A stretch of DNA of 64,000 nucleotides from Clostridia bacterium (GTDB taxonomy: Bacteria; Bacillota; Clostridia; Oscillospirales; Acutalibacteraceae), in the NCBI GenBank assembly GCA_024404025.1, contig JAKSQP010000001.1, forward strand, positions 1-64,000, read 5' to 3'. This document shows positions 54,488-63,137 of this stretch, piece after piece (the first letter of the stretch is position 1; every line of letters starts with the position of its first letter). The notes under the pieces were generated by a model. It had not been told where the DNA came from, did not search any database, and worked only from the letters and a program-made list of their open reading frames with translations. The position numbers and the translations under genes were made by a program.

Positions 54488-54516
54488 TTGACAAATTCTG
54501 ACAATTGTGATATTTT
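54488..54516 (+). promoter_or_regulatory. Promoter of the AbrB-zinc-ribbon gene
   Basis: TTGACA at 54488-54493, 17-base spacer and TATTTT at 54511-54516, 34 bases before the ATG at 54550. Confidence 0.75.
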
Positions 54517-54549
54517 ATTTACACTAAAATCACAAGGTTGGTGTTTATA

Positions 54550-54795
54550 ATGTTCGCCGGATATATCCGTGAAATTGATTCGGTCGGCAGAGTTGTTGTT
54601 CCGATGCAATACAGAAAAGAGCTTGGAATCGTTTCCAAGGGAAGCACAGTTGAAATGTTTTGCGACGGCAAGCAGATCATCATAAAAAAAGCTGCTCCGA
54701 ACTGCATTTTCTGCTCGTCGGAGGAGGAGCTTACCTTATTTGAAGGCAAGTATATATGCAAATCGTGCCTTGAAAAAATCAAGACCGCAGAATGA
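54550..54795 (+). CDS. AbrB-family transcription regulator with zinc-ribbon tail
   Basis: The 81-residue protein has an N-terminal AbrB swapped hairpin (YIREIDSVGRVVVPMQYRKE) and then CIFC (about residue 53) and CKSC (about residue 73), which would bind one zinc. It lacks the usual C-terminal domain of SpoVT. Proteins of this type recur in clostridia as small growth-phase regulators. AAGGTTGG lies before the ATG at 54550; a GTG-type frame begins 12 bases earlier. Confidence 0.85.
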   Translation: MFAGYIREIDSVGRVVVPMQYRKELGIVSKGSTVEMFCDGKQIIIKKAAPNCIFCSSEEELTLFEGKYICKSCLEKIKTAE

Positions 54796-54873
54796 TTTGA
54801 ATCTGATTCCGCATAAAATAATATAAAATATGCTGATTTCAATATCAGCAGAAATGAAACCGAGGCCCTGATC

Positions 54874-55821
54874 ATGTCAGAAAAAAAGAAAGTTTTGTTT
54901 ATCATCAATCCCTGCGCCGGCAGAGATAAAACAAGAAAATCAGCAGAAGAGATAATTTCTCTTTTCCCTGCGGAAGAATTTGAATTCACGGTTGAGGAAA
55001 CGACCTGCAGGGGAGATGCAACTAATATTGTCAGAAGATGCCTTGACGGTCACGATTTTGTGGTCTGCTGCGGCGGCGACGGAACATTCAACGAAACCGT
55101 TAACGGAGTGCTTCATCTTCAGAGCAACAAGCCTATAGGATATATTCCGACCGGCTCAACGAACGACCTTGCTTCAACCATCGGTATTCCGACAAATGTT
55201 GAAGAAGCAGTTAAAATCATTGTATCCGGTCAGATGAACAGCTATGACATCGGCTGCCATAACGGCAGATTCTTTACATACGTTGCCTCGTTCGGCCCGG
55301 GCACAAAGCTCTCATACAGCACTTCGCAAAAAATGAAAAACAAGCTCGGCCATGCTGCATATATGATAAACGGCTTTGTTCTTAAAATCATTCCCACACT
55401 TAAAGAAATTAAGCCGATTCATATTAAAATCGAATATGACGGCGGAACGCTTGATGACATATTCTATTTTGCATCGGTTTCAAATTCCACATCTGTTGCG
55501 GGACTTTTCAAGTTTGATAAAAATACGGTCAAGCTCAATGACGGAAAATTTGAAATGCTTCTTGTCAGACACATCAAAACTCCTCTTGATGCTTTCAGAA
55601 TGCTCGGCAAGATGCTCCGCAAGGATTATGACGGCAAATCGCTTATGTTCTTGAACACATCACAGGCAAAATTCACATTTGATGAGCCTCACGCCTGGAC
55701 TCTTGACGGAGAATTCGGCGGCGAACCCGATTCGGTCAGTTTCTCGGTTCTTCCCGGAGCGGTCAATGTTTATTCGCCGAAGAACGCAATGTTTATTGGA
55801 AAAGAAGAAAAGTCATTATAA
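54874..55821 (+). CDS. Diacylglycerol kinase family lipid kinase
   Basis: The 315-residue protein has the DAGK/YegS catalytic fold: LFIINPCAGRDKTRKS, VVCCGGDGTFNETVNGVL (nucleotide-binding GGDGT) and GYIPTGSTNDLAS. The C-terminal half contains HAWTLDGEFGGEPD, matching the DagK/BmrU-type beta domain. Bacterial members phosphorylate diacylglycerol in lipid recycling for lipoteichoic acid synthesis, or other lipids. A terminator follows at 55827-55859. Confidence 0.88.
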   Translation: MSEKKKVLFIINPCAGRDKTRKSAEEIISLFPAEEFEFTVEETTCRGDATNIVRRCLDGHDFVVCCGGDGTFNETVNGVLHLQSNKPIGYIPTGSTNDLASTIGIPTNVEEAVKIIVSGQMNSYDIGCHNGRFFTYVASFGPGTKLSYSTSQKMKNKLGHAAYMINGFVLKIIPTLKEIKPIHIKIEYDGGTLDDIFYFASVSNSTSVAGLFKFDKNTVKLNDGKFEMLLVRHIKTPLDAFRMLGKMLRKDYDGKSLMFLNTSQAKFTFDEPHAWTLDGEFGGEPDSVSFSVLPGAVNVYSPKNAMFIGKEEKSL

Positions 55822-55826
55822 AAATA

Positions 55827-55859
55827 AAATCCTGCTGAAATCAATCAGCAGGATTTTTT
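55827..55859. terminator. Bidirectional terminator
   Basis: Twelve-base stem (55827-55838 with 55845-55856) with a 6-base loop, then a T-run. Lies between the convergent kinase and FAD oxidoreductase genes. Confidence 0.85.
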
Positions 55860-57256
55860 TACTGAATTTCTGCAAGCCTTCTGCCCATAAGAACACCCAT
55901 AACAGAAGCCATCATAAGACCTCTTGTCCAGCCGCTCGAATCTCCGAGGCAATGAAGACCGTTTACATTTGTGTTGAAATTCTCATCCATCTTTATTCTG
56001 TTGCTGTAAAATTTCAGCTCCGGTGAATAAAGAAGGGTTTCTCTGGACGCAAAGCCGGGTACAACATGGTCAACAGCCTGAATGAAATTGATTATATTGA
56101 CCATTGAACGATAGGGCATAGCTGCCGTTATATCGCCTGCAACGGCATCAACAAGCGTCGGTCTGACATTGGACTGCATCAGTTCCTTCTGCCATGTGCG
56201 TTTGCCGTCAAGAATATCTCCAAAGCGCTGAACCATAATGTGACCTGCGCCGAGCATATTCGTCAGCTCGCCGACCTTCTGTGCATAGGAAATCGGCTGA
56301 TTGAACGGCTGATTGAAATTATGCGAACAGAGAATGGCGAGGTTTGTGTTGTCAGATTTGAGGTCTTTATACGAATGGCCGTTGACAACGGCAAGATCGT
56401 TATCGTAATTTTCCTGGCTGACGAAGCCGCCGGGATTCTGGCAGAATGTGCGTACCTTATTCTTAAAGGGCAGGGGATATCCGATGAGCTTTGATTCATA
56501 AAGCACTTCGTTGACCGTTTCCATTATTTCGTTTCTGACCTCAACCCTGACGCCGATGTCAACCGTTCCCGGTTGATGAGCAATATTATGTTGAGCGCAC
56601 TTTGCTTCGAGCCAGTCTGCGCCTCTTCTGCCGGCCGCAATGACCGTATGCTCTGCGAGAATTTCGATATCCTCTTTTCCGTTAGAAATGCAGACGCCCT
56701 TGCAGGTATCGCCCTCCATAATTATATCAAGGCATTCATAGCCGAACATCATATCAACGCCGTTAGCGAGAAGATTCTGCTCGATTGCGTAATAAAGATC
56801 TCGGGCTTTTTCCGTGCCGAGATGCCTGATGGGGCAGTCAACGAGTTTAAGACCGGTCTGAATCGCTCTCTTGCGGATTTCCTTAACAGATTCATAGTTG
56901 CTTATGCCCTCAATTTTTTCGTCTGCGCCGAATTCAAGATAGATTTTGTCGGTGTAGTCGATAGTCTGCTGGGCAACATCCTCTCCGATAAGCGAGGGGA
57001 GATCACCGCCGACCTCATAACTTAAAGAAAGCTTACCGTCCGAAAATGCTCCTGCGCCCGAAAAACCGGTTGTAATGTGGCAATAAGGCTTGCAGTTCAT
57101 ACATTTTCCGGTTTTCGCTTTTGGGCAGCTTCTGTTTTCGATTGCCTTGCCTTTTTCAACGATAAGGATTTTCTGCTTGCTGCCTTTTTTTATCATTTCG
57201 AGAGCCGTGAATATTCCGGCGGGTCCGGCACCGATGATAACGGTATTATATTTCAT
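55859..57256 (-). CDS. FAD-dependent oxidoreductase with cysteine cluster
   Basis: The 465-residue protein starts at 57256 behind AAGGAG. It has an N-terminal dinucleotide fold (TVIIGAGPAGIFTALEM) and then four cysteines in CPKAKTGKCMNCKPYC (C-x7-C-x2-C-x3-C) at about residues 42-57, followed by GFSGAGAFSDGKLSLS. The C-terminal part contains GDSSGWTRGLMMASVMG, which resembles the FAD-pyrophosphate site of this family. It could reduce an unsaturated or disulfide-type substrate; the Cys set may hold an Fe-S cluster. The function is not known. Confidence 0.8.
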   Translation of the reverse strand: MKYNTVIIGAGPAGIFTALEMIKKGSKQKILIVEKGKAIENRSCPKAKTGKCMNCKPYCHITTGFSGAGAFSDGKLSLSYEVGGDLPSLIGEDVAQQTIDYTDKIYLEFGADEKIEGISNYESVKEIRKRAIQTGLKLVDCPIRHLGTEKARDLYYAIEQNLLANGVDMMFGYECLDIIMEGDTCKGVCISNGKEDIEILAEHTVIAAGRRGADWLEAKCAQHNIAHQPGTVDIGVRVEVRNEIMETVNEVLYESKLIGYPLPFKNKVRTFCQNPGGFVSQENYDNDLAVVNGHSYKDLKSDNTNLAILCSHNFNQPFNQPISYAQKVGELTNMLGAGHIMVQRFGDILDGKRTWQKELMQSNVRPTLVDAVAGDITAAMPYRSMVNIINFIQAVDHVVPGFASRETLLYSPELKFYSNRIKMDENFNTNVNGLHCLGDSSGWTRGLMMASVMGVLMGRRLAEIQ

Positions 57257-57280
57257 AAAGAGACTCCTTTGCATAAAAAA

Positions 57281-57308
57281 ACCCGCCCTCGGCGGGTTTT
57301 TGTTTTTT
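57281..57308. terminator. Bidirectional terminator
   Basis: Perfect 7-base core stem (57281-57287 with 57291-57297) flanked by A-run and T-run. It ends the alcohol dehydrogenase transcript before the FAD gene. Confidence 0.85.
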
Positions 57309-57309
57309 T

Positions 57310-58521
57310 TTATTCTGCGATCCTCTTGATGATGGCAACGCAATCGTTGTAATCCATAATCTTGGGAACGGGATAAAGAGGATTGCCTTCTCTCAATGCT
57401 CTGCTTGCGATGGTGGGAATATCTTTTTCGAGAATCTTGAGATGCTCGGGAATATTCATCATCTTGTTGAATTCCTTGATATTCGAAATGAAAAGCTCTG
57501 CTTTCTGCGAAGCGGTCATTCCGGAAGTTTCAAGGCCGGCGATGTCAGCAAGCTTTGCGAGAGCTTCAGCTGCTGTTTCGCCGTAATATTCAAGAACATA
57601 AGGAAGAATAACTGCATTTGCGAGGCCGTGAGGAGTACCGTACATACCGCCGAGGTTATGTGCGATAGCATGAACATAGCCTACGTATGCTCTTGTGAAT
57701 GCGATACCTGCAAGATATGATGCTTCAAGCATATTTTCTCTTGCGGTAATATTTTTGCCGTCTTCATAAGCAGTATAAATATTATCAAAGATAAGCTTTG
57801 TGGCTTTCTCTGCTGCTTCGATCGTGCCCTTTGTGTTGCTGTGGCCGATATAAGCTTCAACTGCATGAGTAAGAGCATCCATACCGGTTGTTGAGGTTAT
57901 ATGAGGGGGAAGGCCGACTGTAAGCTCCGGATCGAGAACTGCGTATTTGGGGCGAAGAACGGGATCCTGAAGAGCATATTTTTCGTGAGTTTTCGGATCT
58001 GAAACAACTGCGGCAATTGTGGTTTCCGAGCCTGTGCCTGCGGTTGTGGGAACAGCATAAAGAGTGGGAAGCTTCTTTATGATTTTAAGCGAGCCTCTCA
58101 TTTTCTGAACTGTTTTGTCAGGCCTTGCAATTCTTGCTGCAGCTGCCTTTGCGCAGTCCATGGGGGAACCGCCGCCGAAAGCGATAACTGCCGAGCAGCA
58201 ATTGTTGATGTAAAGCGCTCTTGCTTCTTCAATATTATCTATTGTGGGATTGGGCTGTGTGCCGTCATAAACAACATAGTTGATTCCGGTCTTGTCAAGT
58301 CCTTCAAAGAGTCCGTCAAGAAGATGGAGGCCCATAAGACCCTTATCCGTTACTACAAGCACGCTGTTATGGCCGTTTGCCTTAACGATTTCGGGGAGCT
58401 TTTTAACGCTGCCCTCGCCTTTAATGAGCTGAGGCTCTGTCCAGTCAAGGAAATTGACCGCAATGCGGAATGCTCCCTGATAAGCTCTGCAATACATTTT
58501 ATACAAAGTTGATGCAGCCAT
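57310..58521 (-). CDS. Iron-containing alcohol dehydrogenase
   Basis: The 403-residue group III enzyme starts at 58521. The nucleotide site is AVIAFGGGSPMDCAKAAA and the iron ligands are in TGMDALTHAVEAY, YVHAIAHNLGGMYGTPHGLA (two His) with the upstream Asp in DPKTHEKYALQDPV. Such enzymes reduce acetaldehyde, butyraldehyde, lactaldehyde or 1,3-propanediol-type aldehydes with NAD(P)H. It is a single gene with its own promoter and terminator. Confidence 0.93.
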   Translation of the reverse strand: MAASTLYKMYCRAYQGAFRIAVNFLDWTEPQLIKGEGSVKKLPEIVKANGHNSVLVVTDKGLMGLHLLDGLFEGLDKTGINYVVYDGTQPNPTIDNIEEARALYINNCCSAVIAFGGGSPMDCAKAAAARIARPDKTVQKMRGSLKIIKKLPTLYAVPTTAGTGSETTIAAVVSDPKTHEKYALQDPVLRPKYAVLDPELTVGLPPHITSTTGMDALTHAVEAYIGHSNTKGTIEAAEKATKLIFDNIYTAYEDGKNITARENMLEASYLAGIAFTRAYVGYVHAIAHNLGGMYGTPHGLANAVILPYVLEYYGETAAEALAKLADIAGLETSGMTASQKAELFISNIKEFNKMMNIPEHLKILEKDIPTIASRALREGNPLYPVPKIMDYNDCVAIIKRIAE

Positions 58522-58561
58522 TTTGAATACCTCATTTCTGAATAGTTTATTTTGCCCTATA

Positions 58562-58590
58562 ATTGTATCATAATAATATACAATAATCAA
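58562..58590 (-). promoter_or_regulatory. Promoter of the iron alcohol dehydrogenase
   Basis: On the minus strand TTGATT (58590-58585), 17-base spacer and TACAAT (58567-58562). Confidence 0.75.
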
Positions 58591-58612
58591 TAGTTAATTT
58601 GTTTTTGTGAGG

Positions 58613-58641
58613 TTGCATTCAGCGGTTTTTGATGATATAAT
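58613..58641 (+). promoter_or_regulatory. Promoter of the GH5 gene
   Basis: TTGCAT at 58613-58618, 17-base spacer and TATAAT at 58636-58641, 22 bases before the start. Confidence 0.75.
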
Positions 58642-58663
58642 CAAAATATGATATAAAAGGGGG

Positions 58664-60151
58664 ATGACTATGTTCCGCATTTTTACCGAGGGAAAAAGAT
58701 TCGTTGATTCGGAAGGCAGACAGCGCATATTCAACGGAGTTAACCTTTGCGACAAGGGCGTTGGAGAATGGGGCGAAAAAAGAAGAAAATATAATGTTGA
58801 TTTCAACGAAGAAACCATTTCAAAGCTTGCCGAAAGCGGAGTTAACCTTGTCAGGCTCGGAATGACCTGGGATGCCGTTGAGCCGGAACCGGGCAAATAC
58901 GACGAAGATTATCTTGACAGAGTTGAAAAAGTATGCGATCTCTGCGAAAAATACGGCATATATTTTTATCTTGATATGCATCAGGATCTGTTTTCGGGCA
59001 GACCCGGAACTGCCGGCGACGGCGCTCCTGCGTGGGCGTGCATAACCGAAGGAGCAAAATTCAAGCCCGTAAAGCTTGTCTGGGCAGAGGGCTATTTCTG
59101 GGGCAAGGCAACGCAGAAATCGTTTGACCATTTCTGGGCGGATTCCCCGGTTGAGGGCAAAACGATTCAGACATATTACAGAGAAATGTGGATGCATGTT
59201 GCAGAGAGATTCAAAAATCATCCTGCGCTTTTCGGCTATGATTTTCTTAATGAGCCTTATCCCGGAACTCCCGGAGGAAAGGTTTTCAGAAAGCTTATCG
59301 GAAGCGTTGCAAAGAATGTTATATTCGATAAGAGATGCGGAATAATCAGAATGGCAAAGCTCCTTTTCAGCGAAAATGCGGTCAGAGTGCTTGAACCGTT
59401 CAATGATTCGGACCTTTTCAGAAAGGTCACAAGTGCCGCAGATTCAATTATAAAGAGGTTTGATGAGGGCGATTATTCGAAATTCATTAACAGCGTTGCA
59501 AAGGCTGTCAGAAGCGTTACGGACAACGGAATAATCATGATGGAAAACAGCTATTATTCAAACCTCGGAATTCCTTATTCAACGCCGGCGGTCAATTATG
59601 ACGGCAAAAGAGAAAAGAATCTCTGCTTTGCTCCTCATGCCTATGATCTTATGGTTGACACGCCCGCATATAAATATGCGAGCAATTCAAGAGTCGGTTC
59701 AATATTTGATGAACACAGAAGATCGCAGGAAAGGCTCGATGTGCCGGTTATTGTAGGCGAATGGGGAGGCCAGAGTGAGGGAACGGATTGGCTTTATCAT
59801 ATTGAATATCTGCTTGATAAGTTCGATAAAAATCAATGGGGCCAGACTTATTGGTGCTATTATAACGGCCTTCTTGAAAATCCGATAATGAGATGCCTTC
59901 GAAGAGCGGCTCCCGTTGCGGTCTGCGGAACGATAAAGGAATATCGCTATGACTGCGAAAAAGATATATTCACTCTTGAATATGAGCAGGATAGAGAATA
60001 CACGGAGAAAACCGAAATCTATATCCCGAAGGCATTTAAAAATCTTACCTGCGGCGGCGAATATGAGCTTTCTCCGCTCGGCGAAGACGGCAGCGCAATC
60101 CTGAAAATTTCAGCTCCGGCAGGTAGCCATAAGGTTGTTATTGAATTTTAA
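58664..60151 (+). CDS. Glycoside hydrolase family 5, endoglycoceramidase-like
   Basis: The 495-residue protein has a GH5 barrel: FNGVNLCDKGVGEW, YLDMHQDLFSG followed by GDGAPAWA, the acid/base Glu197 in FLNEPYPGT, and nucleophile Glu366 in VIVGEWGG. The HQD-x-FS and GDGAPAWA stretches are those of endoglycoceramidases and related steryl-glucosidases, which release glycans from glycolipids. The C-terminal beta-sandwich (from about residue 415) is also typical. There is no signal peptide, so the substrate would be met inside the cell, which is unusual. The ATG at 58664 or 58670 may be used. Confidence 0.85.
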   Translation: MTMFRIFTEGKRFVDSEGRQRIFNGVNLCDKGVGEWGEKRRKYNVDFNEETISKLAESGVNLVRLGMTWDAVEPEPGKYDEDYLDRVEKVCDLCEKYGIYFYLDMHQDLFSGRPGTAGDGAPAWACITEGAKFKPVKLVWAEGYFWGKATQKSFDHFWADSPVEGKTIQTYYREMWMHVAERFKNHPALFGYDFLNEPYPGTPGGKVFRKLIGSVAKNVIFDKRCGIIRMAKLLFSENAVRVLEPFNDSDLFRKVTSAADSIIKRFDEGDYSKFINSVAKAVRSVTDNGIIMMENSYYSNLGIPYSTPAVNYDGKREKNLCFAPHAYDLMVDTPAYKYASNSRVGSIFDEHRRSQERLDVPVIVGEWGGQSEGTDWLYHIEYLLDKFDKNQWGQTYWCYYNGLLENPIMRCLRRAAPVAVCGTIKEYRYDCEKDIFTLEYEQDREYTEKTEIYIPKAFKNLTCGGEYELSPLGEDGSAILKISAPAGSHKVVIEF

Positions 60152-60168
60152 TTTCACATTCAGACATA

Positions 60169-60199
60169 AAAAGCTCCCATCCATCGGATGGGAGCTTTT
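60169..60199. terminator. Bidirectional terminator
   Basis: Perfect 14-base stem (60169-60182 with 60186-60199), ATC loop, T-run on one side and A-run on the other; between convergent genes. Confidence 0.9.
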
Positions 60200-60211
60200 T
60201 TGATTTATATC

Positions 60212-61555
60212 TTATTTCTTCTTGCCGAGATTTACAACGGCACCAATAACCTTGCTGATTGCGCCGCTGTCGAGGAATTTTGTGATTGCAGCGGGGATAT
60301 CATTGAGAGCAAGGTTGATGATTTTCTGGAAAACAAGAACGATTCTGTAAATACCTGACTTTGCTTCAAAAGTGAAATCCTTTGTTGATTCGCTGAGATA
60401 TTCCCAGGTGCTTCCGTTATACTTCTGCTGAATGAATTTAACGGAGATAACAAGCTTGCCTTTTTCGGTGGGAGTAAATGATGAATCAGTTTTGCAGTTA
60501 TATTCATCAGAGCTCTGATTTGTTTTGAAGGTCAGAGCAACATATCTTGTGTCGCCGTAAACAAGATCGCTTGTGCCGGGTGCGTCGCAGACATAATCAA
60601 ATCCGAATGCAGAGCCGACAATGGGAGGATCGCTCTTTTTGGGAGTGAGTTTGCACTTGTCGATTGAAGCGGAATAGCAGGCTCTCTTGTTAGTGATTAT
60701 TGAAAGGCCTTCGCTGACGGGAGTTTCTTCCTGGGTAGCTTCATCATAGGCTTTTCTTGTTATAATGATGTAGGATGTTTTGGGAGTGAGATTTGTGAAC
60801 ACAGCTTTTGACTGCCATGTTTCGCCGCCGTCAATTGAATAAAGCTGACCTTCAACCTTAACAACAGTAATGGATTTATCGGTTTTGTCTGCAAGAACGG
60901 GCTTTGCAGGAACGGTCTGATCGCTTGAAGCAAGAGTTGTTACAAGGACGGAAGCGGGATTGCTTGCATACAATGTTGAAGTTTCTTTATATCTGATATA
61001 AACTTTATACTGGGTTTCGGGAGTGAGGTTTTTGAAGATGTTTGATTCGCCGTAAACGGGAGCGTCTGTGCTTGATTTTGCAAGAATGGCATATTCTGCA
61101 TTTGAAACCTTTTTGATTTCAACGCTTGTAGCCTTGATCTTTTCGGGGATGGGAGCAAGAGGAGCTTCCTGCGAATTCTTGAGCTTGACCGTGAAATCAT
61201 CAGCAGCCGTGTAGGTTTCTTCATCATAAGTAATGGAAGCCTTAACAACATAGGAGCTGCCGGTTTTGAGATTGAAGAAAAGGGTGTTTCCGCTTTCAGC
61301 ATCAACAACACGGGTGACGGAAGGGTCTGCAACTGTAAATGTTATGGGATAATCAACGCTGTTGATGTTGATGGCTGCCTTATTAACGGTGAGCGATTTT
61401 GCTTCAACATTAAGAATGCAGTTCTGATCATTGAGAACATACTTTGTGAATGTGGGTGCTGTTGCGCTCGCTGCAACTGCCATACATGAGAATGTAAGAA
61501 TCATGGCAAGGAGAAGCGACATTGCTTTTTTTGAAGCTGTTGTGAACTTTGTCAT
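60212..61555 (-). CDS. Secreted fibronectin-III-like repeat protein
   Basis: The 447-residue protein starts at 61555 (GGAGG site) and has a signal peptide ending near AVAASA (residue 32). Residues 120-300 hold two related fibronectin-III-like units with the recurring text FKNLTPETQYKVYIRYKET and FTNLTPKTSYIIITRKAYD, and EYAILAKSSTD/QLYSIDGGETW. The remaining N-terminal 90 residues are another beta domain, and the C-terminus ends in a lysine-rich hydrophobic segment. Such proteins are exposed on the cell surface and bind glycans or other proteins; no catalytic domain is seen. Confidence 0.75.
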   Translation of the reverse strand: MTKFTTASKKAMSLLLAMILTFSCMAVAASATAPTFTKYVLNDQNCILNVEAKSLTVNKAAININSVDYPITFTVADPSVTRVVDAESGNTLFFNLKTGSSYVVKASITYDEETYTAADDFTVKLKNSQEAPLAPIPEKIKATSVEIKKVSNAEYAILAKSSTDAPVYGESNIFKNLTPETQYKVYIRYKETSTLYASNPASVLVTTLASSDQTVPAKPVLADKTDKSITVVKVEGQLYSIDGGETWQSKAVFTNLTPKTSYIIITRKAYDEATQEETPVSEGLSIITNKRACYSASIDKCKLTPKKSDPPIVGSAFGFDYVCDAPGTSDLVYGDTRYVALTFKTNQSSDEYNCKTDSSFTPTEKGKLVISVKFIQQKYNGSTWEYLSESTKDFTFEAKSGIYRIVLVFQKIINLALNDIPAAITKFLDSGAISKVIGAVVNLGKKK

Positions 61556-61603
61556 TATTTTTTCCTCCGTTTTACTTCCCATATAATATGGGATGATGTG
61601 AGT

Positions 61604-61632
61604 ATTATAACATAGAAAAAAACAAAATGGAA
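61604..61632 (-). promoter_or_regulatory. Promoter of the fibronectin-III-like gene
   Basis: On the minus strand TTCCAT (61632-61627), 17-base spacer and TATAAT (61609-61604). The -35 box is weak. Confidence 0.5.
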
Positions 61633-61672
61633 TCCCTTTTTATAAATAAATTATTAATATTTAAAGAAAAAA

Positions 61673-61704
61673 TCACCCGTGAAGGCAAATCACGGGTGAA
61701 AAAA
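61673..61704 (-). terminator. Terminator of the SPFH gene
   Basis: Perfect 10-base stem (61673-61682 with 61690-61699), 7-base loop; on the minus strand it is followed by TTTTTTCTTTAAA. Confidence 0.85.
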
Positions 61705-61719
61705 ATCATTTTCAGGGAA

Positions 61720-63036
61720 TTATTTCTTATCGTTATCGTCAAAAATGTCTCCGCATTCGGGGCAGAATTTCGGAGGATGATGGGGATCTTCGGGCTCCCA
61801 GCCGCATTTGTCGCAGCGATAAAGGGGAGCGTCGTCGGGCTTCTTTGCGCCGCATTCGGAGCAGAATTTGCCTTTATTGACTGCACCGCAGGAGCAGGTC
61901 CAGCCTGTTGCCTCGGGCTTTTTGGCTCCGCATTCGGGGCAGAATTTGCCGGACGCAACATTGCCGCAGGCGCATTTCCAACTGTCAGCGGGAGCTGCTT
62001 CCGGAGCGTGCTGAGAATTCTGCTGATAATTCTGAGCAACATTCATAATGCCCTGAGCGCTGTTTCCGCCGACTGTCTGAGCCATATTCATACCCATAAA
62101 GCCGAGCATTGAGCCGCCTGCATTGTTTGCAGCATCCTTTGTTGCCTGAGTGATGCTTTCAACATAAGCGCCGCTTGAAAGCTTCTGTGAGCTGTAAGCA
62201 GCCTTGCGCTGAAGGTCTGCTATCATATCTTCGTTTTCTTTGCTTAATGTTGCGGAATTGATTGCAACCGAAACGATTTCAATACCTCTGATTTCTTTCC
62301 ATTTGGAGGTGAGAACATCGTTCATAACACGGCACATATCCTCGGTATGGCCGGGGAGAGCGCTGTAACGGATTCCGAGCTCGCTGATTTTTGAGAATGC
62401 AGGCTGAAGAGCAGAAAGGAATTCCGATTTGAGCTGACCGTCGATTTCGTTTCTCATATATCTGTCGCTGACATTTGCGCAGACATTGGTATAGAAGAGA
62501 ATGGGATCGGCAAGCTTATATGAATATGTTCCGTTGCAGCGAACGCCGAGATCCATATCAAGACCGATGTTGTTATCAACAACACGGAAAGGAACGGGGT
62601 TCTGGGTGCCGAATTTATTATCAAGAAGCTCTTTTGTGTTGAAATAATAAACTCTCTGATCCTTGCCAGTGTCGCCGCCGTAGGTGAATCTTCTGCCGAG
62701 AGTTGCAAAGGATGCCTTGATTGAATCGCCGAGCTTGCCGGAGAAGATGCTGGGTTCTGATGACGAATCATAGGTGAATTCGCCGGGCTCTGCGCAGACT
62801 TCAACGATTTTGCCCTGCTCAACGATGATCATGCACTGGCCGTCTGCAACTGCAATGCCGGAGCCGTTTGAAATAATGTTATCGCTGCCCTTGGTGTTTG
62901 ATGAACGGGAAGAAATGCGCTTCTGACCCTTGACCATAATTGTTTCTTTATCGAGAGAATCACAGTAGAAAAATTCTTTCCACTGATCGGCGAGGGTGCT
63001 GCCGAGAGCGCCTATTCCTGCTTTAATAAGTCCCAT
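61720..63036 (-). CDS. SPFH-domain (YdjI-like) protein with three zinc ribbons
   Basis: A 438-residue protein, start at 63036 behind GAAAGGAG. Residues 1-290 belong to the virion-core/YdjI SPFH group (KEFFYCDSLDKETIMVKG; YDSSSEPSIF). The C-terminal 100 residues hold successive zinc ribbons: CACGN plus CPECG, CSCGA plus CSECG, and CDKC plus CPECG. In Bacillus the relatives YdjG/YdjI act with PspA-type proteins in membrane-stress responses. None of those partners is in the window. A strong promoter lies at 63080-63108. Confidence 0.85.
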   Translation of the reverse strand: MGLIKAGIGALGSTLADQWKEFFYCDSLDKETIMVKGQKRISSRSSNTKGSDNIISNGSGIAVADGQCMIIVEQGKIVEVCAEPGEFTYDSSSEPSIFSGKLGDSIKASFATLGRRFTYGGDTGKDQRVYYFNTKELLDNKFGTQNPVPFRVVDNNIGLDMDLGVRCNGTYSYKLADPILFYTNVCANVSDRYMRNEIDGQLKSEFLSALQPAFSKISELGIRYSALPGHTEDMCRVMNDVLTSKWKEIRGIEIVSVAINSATLSKENEDMIADLQRKAAYSSQKLSSGAYVESITQATKDAANNAGGSMLGFMGMNMAQTVGGNSAQGIMNVAQNYQQNSQHAPEAAPADSWKCACGNVASGKFCPECGAKKPEATGWTCSCGAVNKGKFCSECGAKKPDDAPLYRCDKCGWEPEDPHHPPKFCPECGDIFDDNDKK

Positions 63037-63079
63037 ATTGTTTCTCCTTTCAGATTCAGCGTTTAGCTTTTTCAAAAGT

Positions 63080-63108
63080 ATAATATCATATTTTTCTCAA
63101 TATATCAA
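63080..63108 (-). promoter_or_regulatory. Promoter of the SPFH gene
   Basis: On the minus strand TTGATA (63108-63103), 17-base spacer and TATTAT (63085-63080). Confidence 0.65.
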
Positions 63109-63137
63109 TACATTTTCAACGCTTTTTATATAGTATT

